Origin: an uncultured Duodenibacillus sp.
GTDB lineage: Bacteria > Pseudomonadota > Gammaproteobacteria > Burkholderiales > Burkholderiaceae_F
Direction: 5' to 3'
Length of the DNA stretch: 41,295 nt
Assembly (NCBI GenBank): GCA_944388865.1
Contig: CALXKM010000037.1
Coordinates: 1-41,295 of the forward strand
Shown piece by piece: positions 41,221-41,295 of the stretch; the stretch's first letter is position 1, and each line of letters begins with the position of its first letter. Below the pieces are notes generated by a model. That model worked only from the letters and a program-made list of their open reading frames with translations, searched no databases and had not been told where the DNA came from. A program made the translations under genes and the position numbers.

Positions 41221-41295
41221 ATGGCTATCTCCATTTCCATCAAAAAGTTCAAAGGCCGCGAGTACGTCTACATCGTTGACAGCTACCGAGACCCC
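41221..41295 (+). CDS. Start of a probable IS1634-type transposase (truncated by window end)
   Basis: An open frame of 25 codons from ATG 41221 to the window edge begins MAISISIKKFKGREYVYIV and continues DSYRDP. Transposases of the IS1634 group (IS4-like DDE) commonly open with a beta strand of this kind followed by an ESYRD-like motif. The 90 bases before it are AT-rich with a TATAAT-like hexamer near 41185, consistent with an insertion-sequence end. No inverted repeat can be checked because the other end is outside the window. The assignment rests on a short N-terminus only. Confidence 0.5.
   Translation, partial: MAISISIKKFKGREYVYIVDSYRDP

Overview
The window looks like a chromosomal segment of a Gram-negative betaproteobacterium (Burkholderiales), most likely a gut-type member of the Sutterellaceae. 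This is inferred from gene order and protein style (dusB-fis-purH, amgK-murU beside lptD, lptD-surA-pdxA-rsmA, hemA-prfA-prmC, sspA-sspB) and from two exported flavoprotein reductases. No database search was possible. Most of the window is ordinary housekeeping DNA; the accessory parts are the left edge (1-2.1 kb), 26.0-27.7 kb, 29.4-36.6 kb and the right edge.

Layout. 1-2.1 kb: a long leader with a palindromic operator-like element, then a secreted FMN+FAD flavoprotein reductase. 2.2-6.2 kb (minus): tolB-pal-cpoB, scpA and a small unknown gene. 6.3-9.3 kb (minus): dusB-fis-purH. 9.3-13.0 kb (minus): amgK-murU (peptidoglycan sugar recycling), a nitronate monooxygenase-like gene and pncA. 13.0-18.7 kb (plus): lptD-surA-pdxA-rsmA, with a strong terminator between surA and pdxA. 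18.8-18.9 kb: tRNA-Phe (minus) with promoter and terminator. 19.0-24.0 kb (plus): hemA, prfA-prmC, a nitroreductase and a Nif3-family gene. 24.1-25.9 kb: mscL (minus), sspA-sspB and tRNA-Thr. 26.0-27.7 kb: a 20-bp perfect inverted repeat and an AT-richer AlbA_2/HATPase regulator with a phased operator array upstream. 28.0-29.3 kb: a sodium/neurotransmitter-symporter-family transporter.

29.4-35.2 kb is the most interesting block. On the minus strand it holds a LysR-type regulator, a fumarase/aspartase-superfamily lyase and an outer-membrane beta-barrel protein. A Tat-exported fumarate-reductase-like flavoprotein is divergent from the regulator, and a clear LysR-type inverted repeat lies between them. 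This could be a substrate-inducible anaerobic respiration module. The window's two flavoproteins differ at key active-site positions: the one at 33.6 kb keeps the fumarate-reductase-type arginines, the one at 0.3 kb has lost them.

35.2-41.3 kb: an orphan amino-acid-binding protein; gdx (sugE) behind a recognisable guanidine-II (mini-ykkC) riboswitch; an aromatic/aspartate aminotransferase; a YbaK-type tRNA deacylase; leuC-leuD; tandem terminators; and the first 25 codons of what looks like an IS1634-type transposase, cut by the window end.

Start codons were chosen from signal peptides, Shine-Dalgarno sequences and family N-termini. Residue comparisons with known enzymes are by eye.
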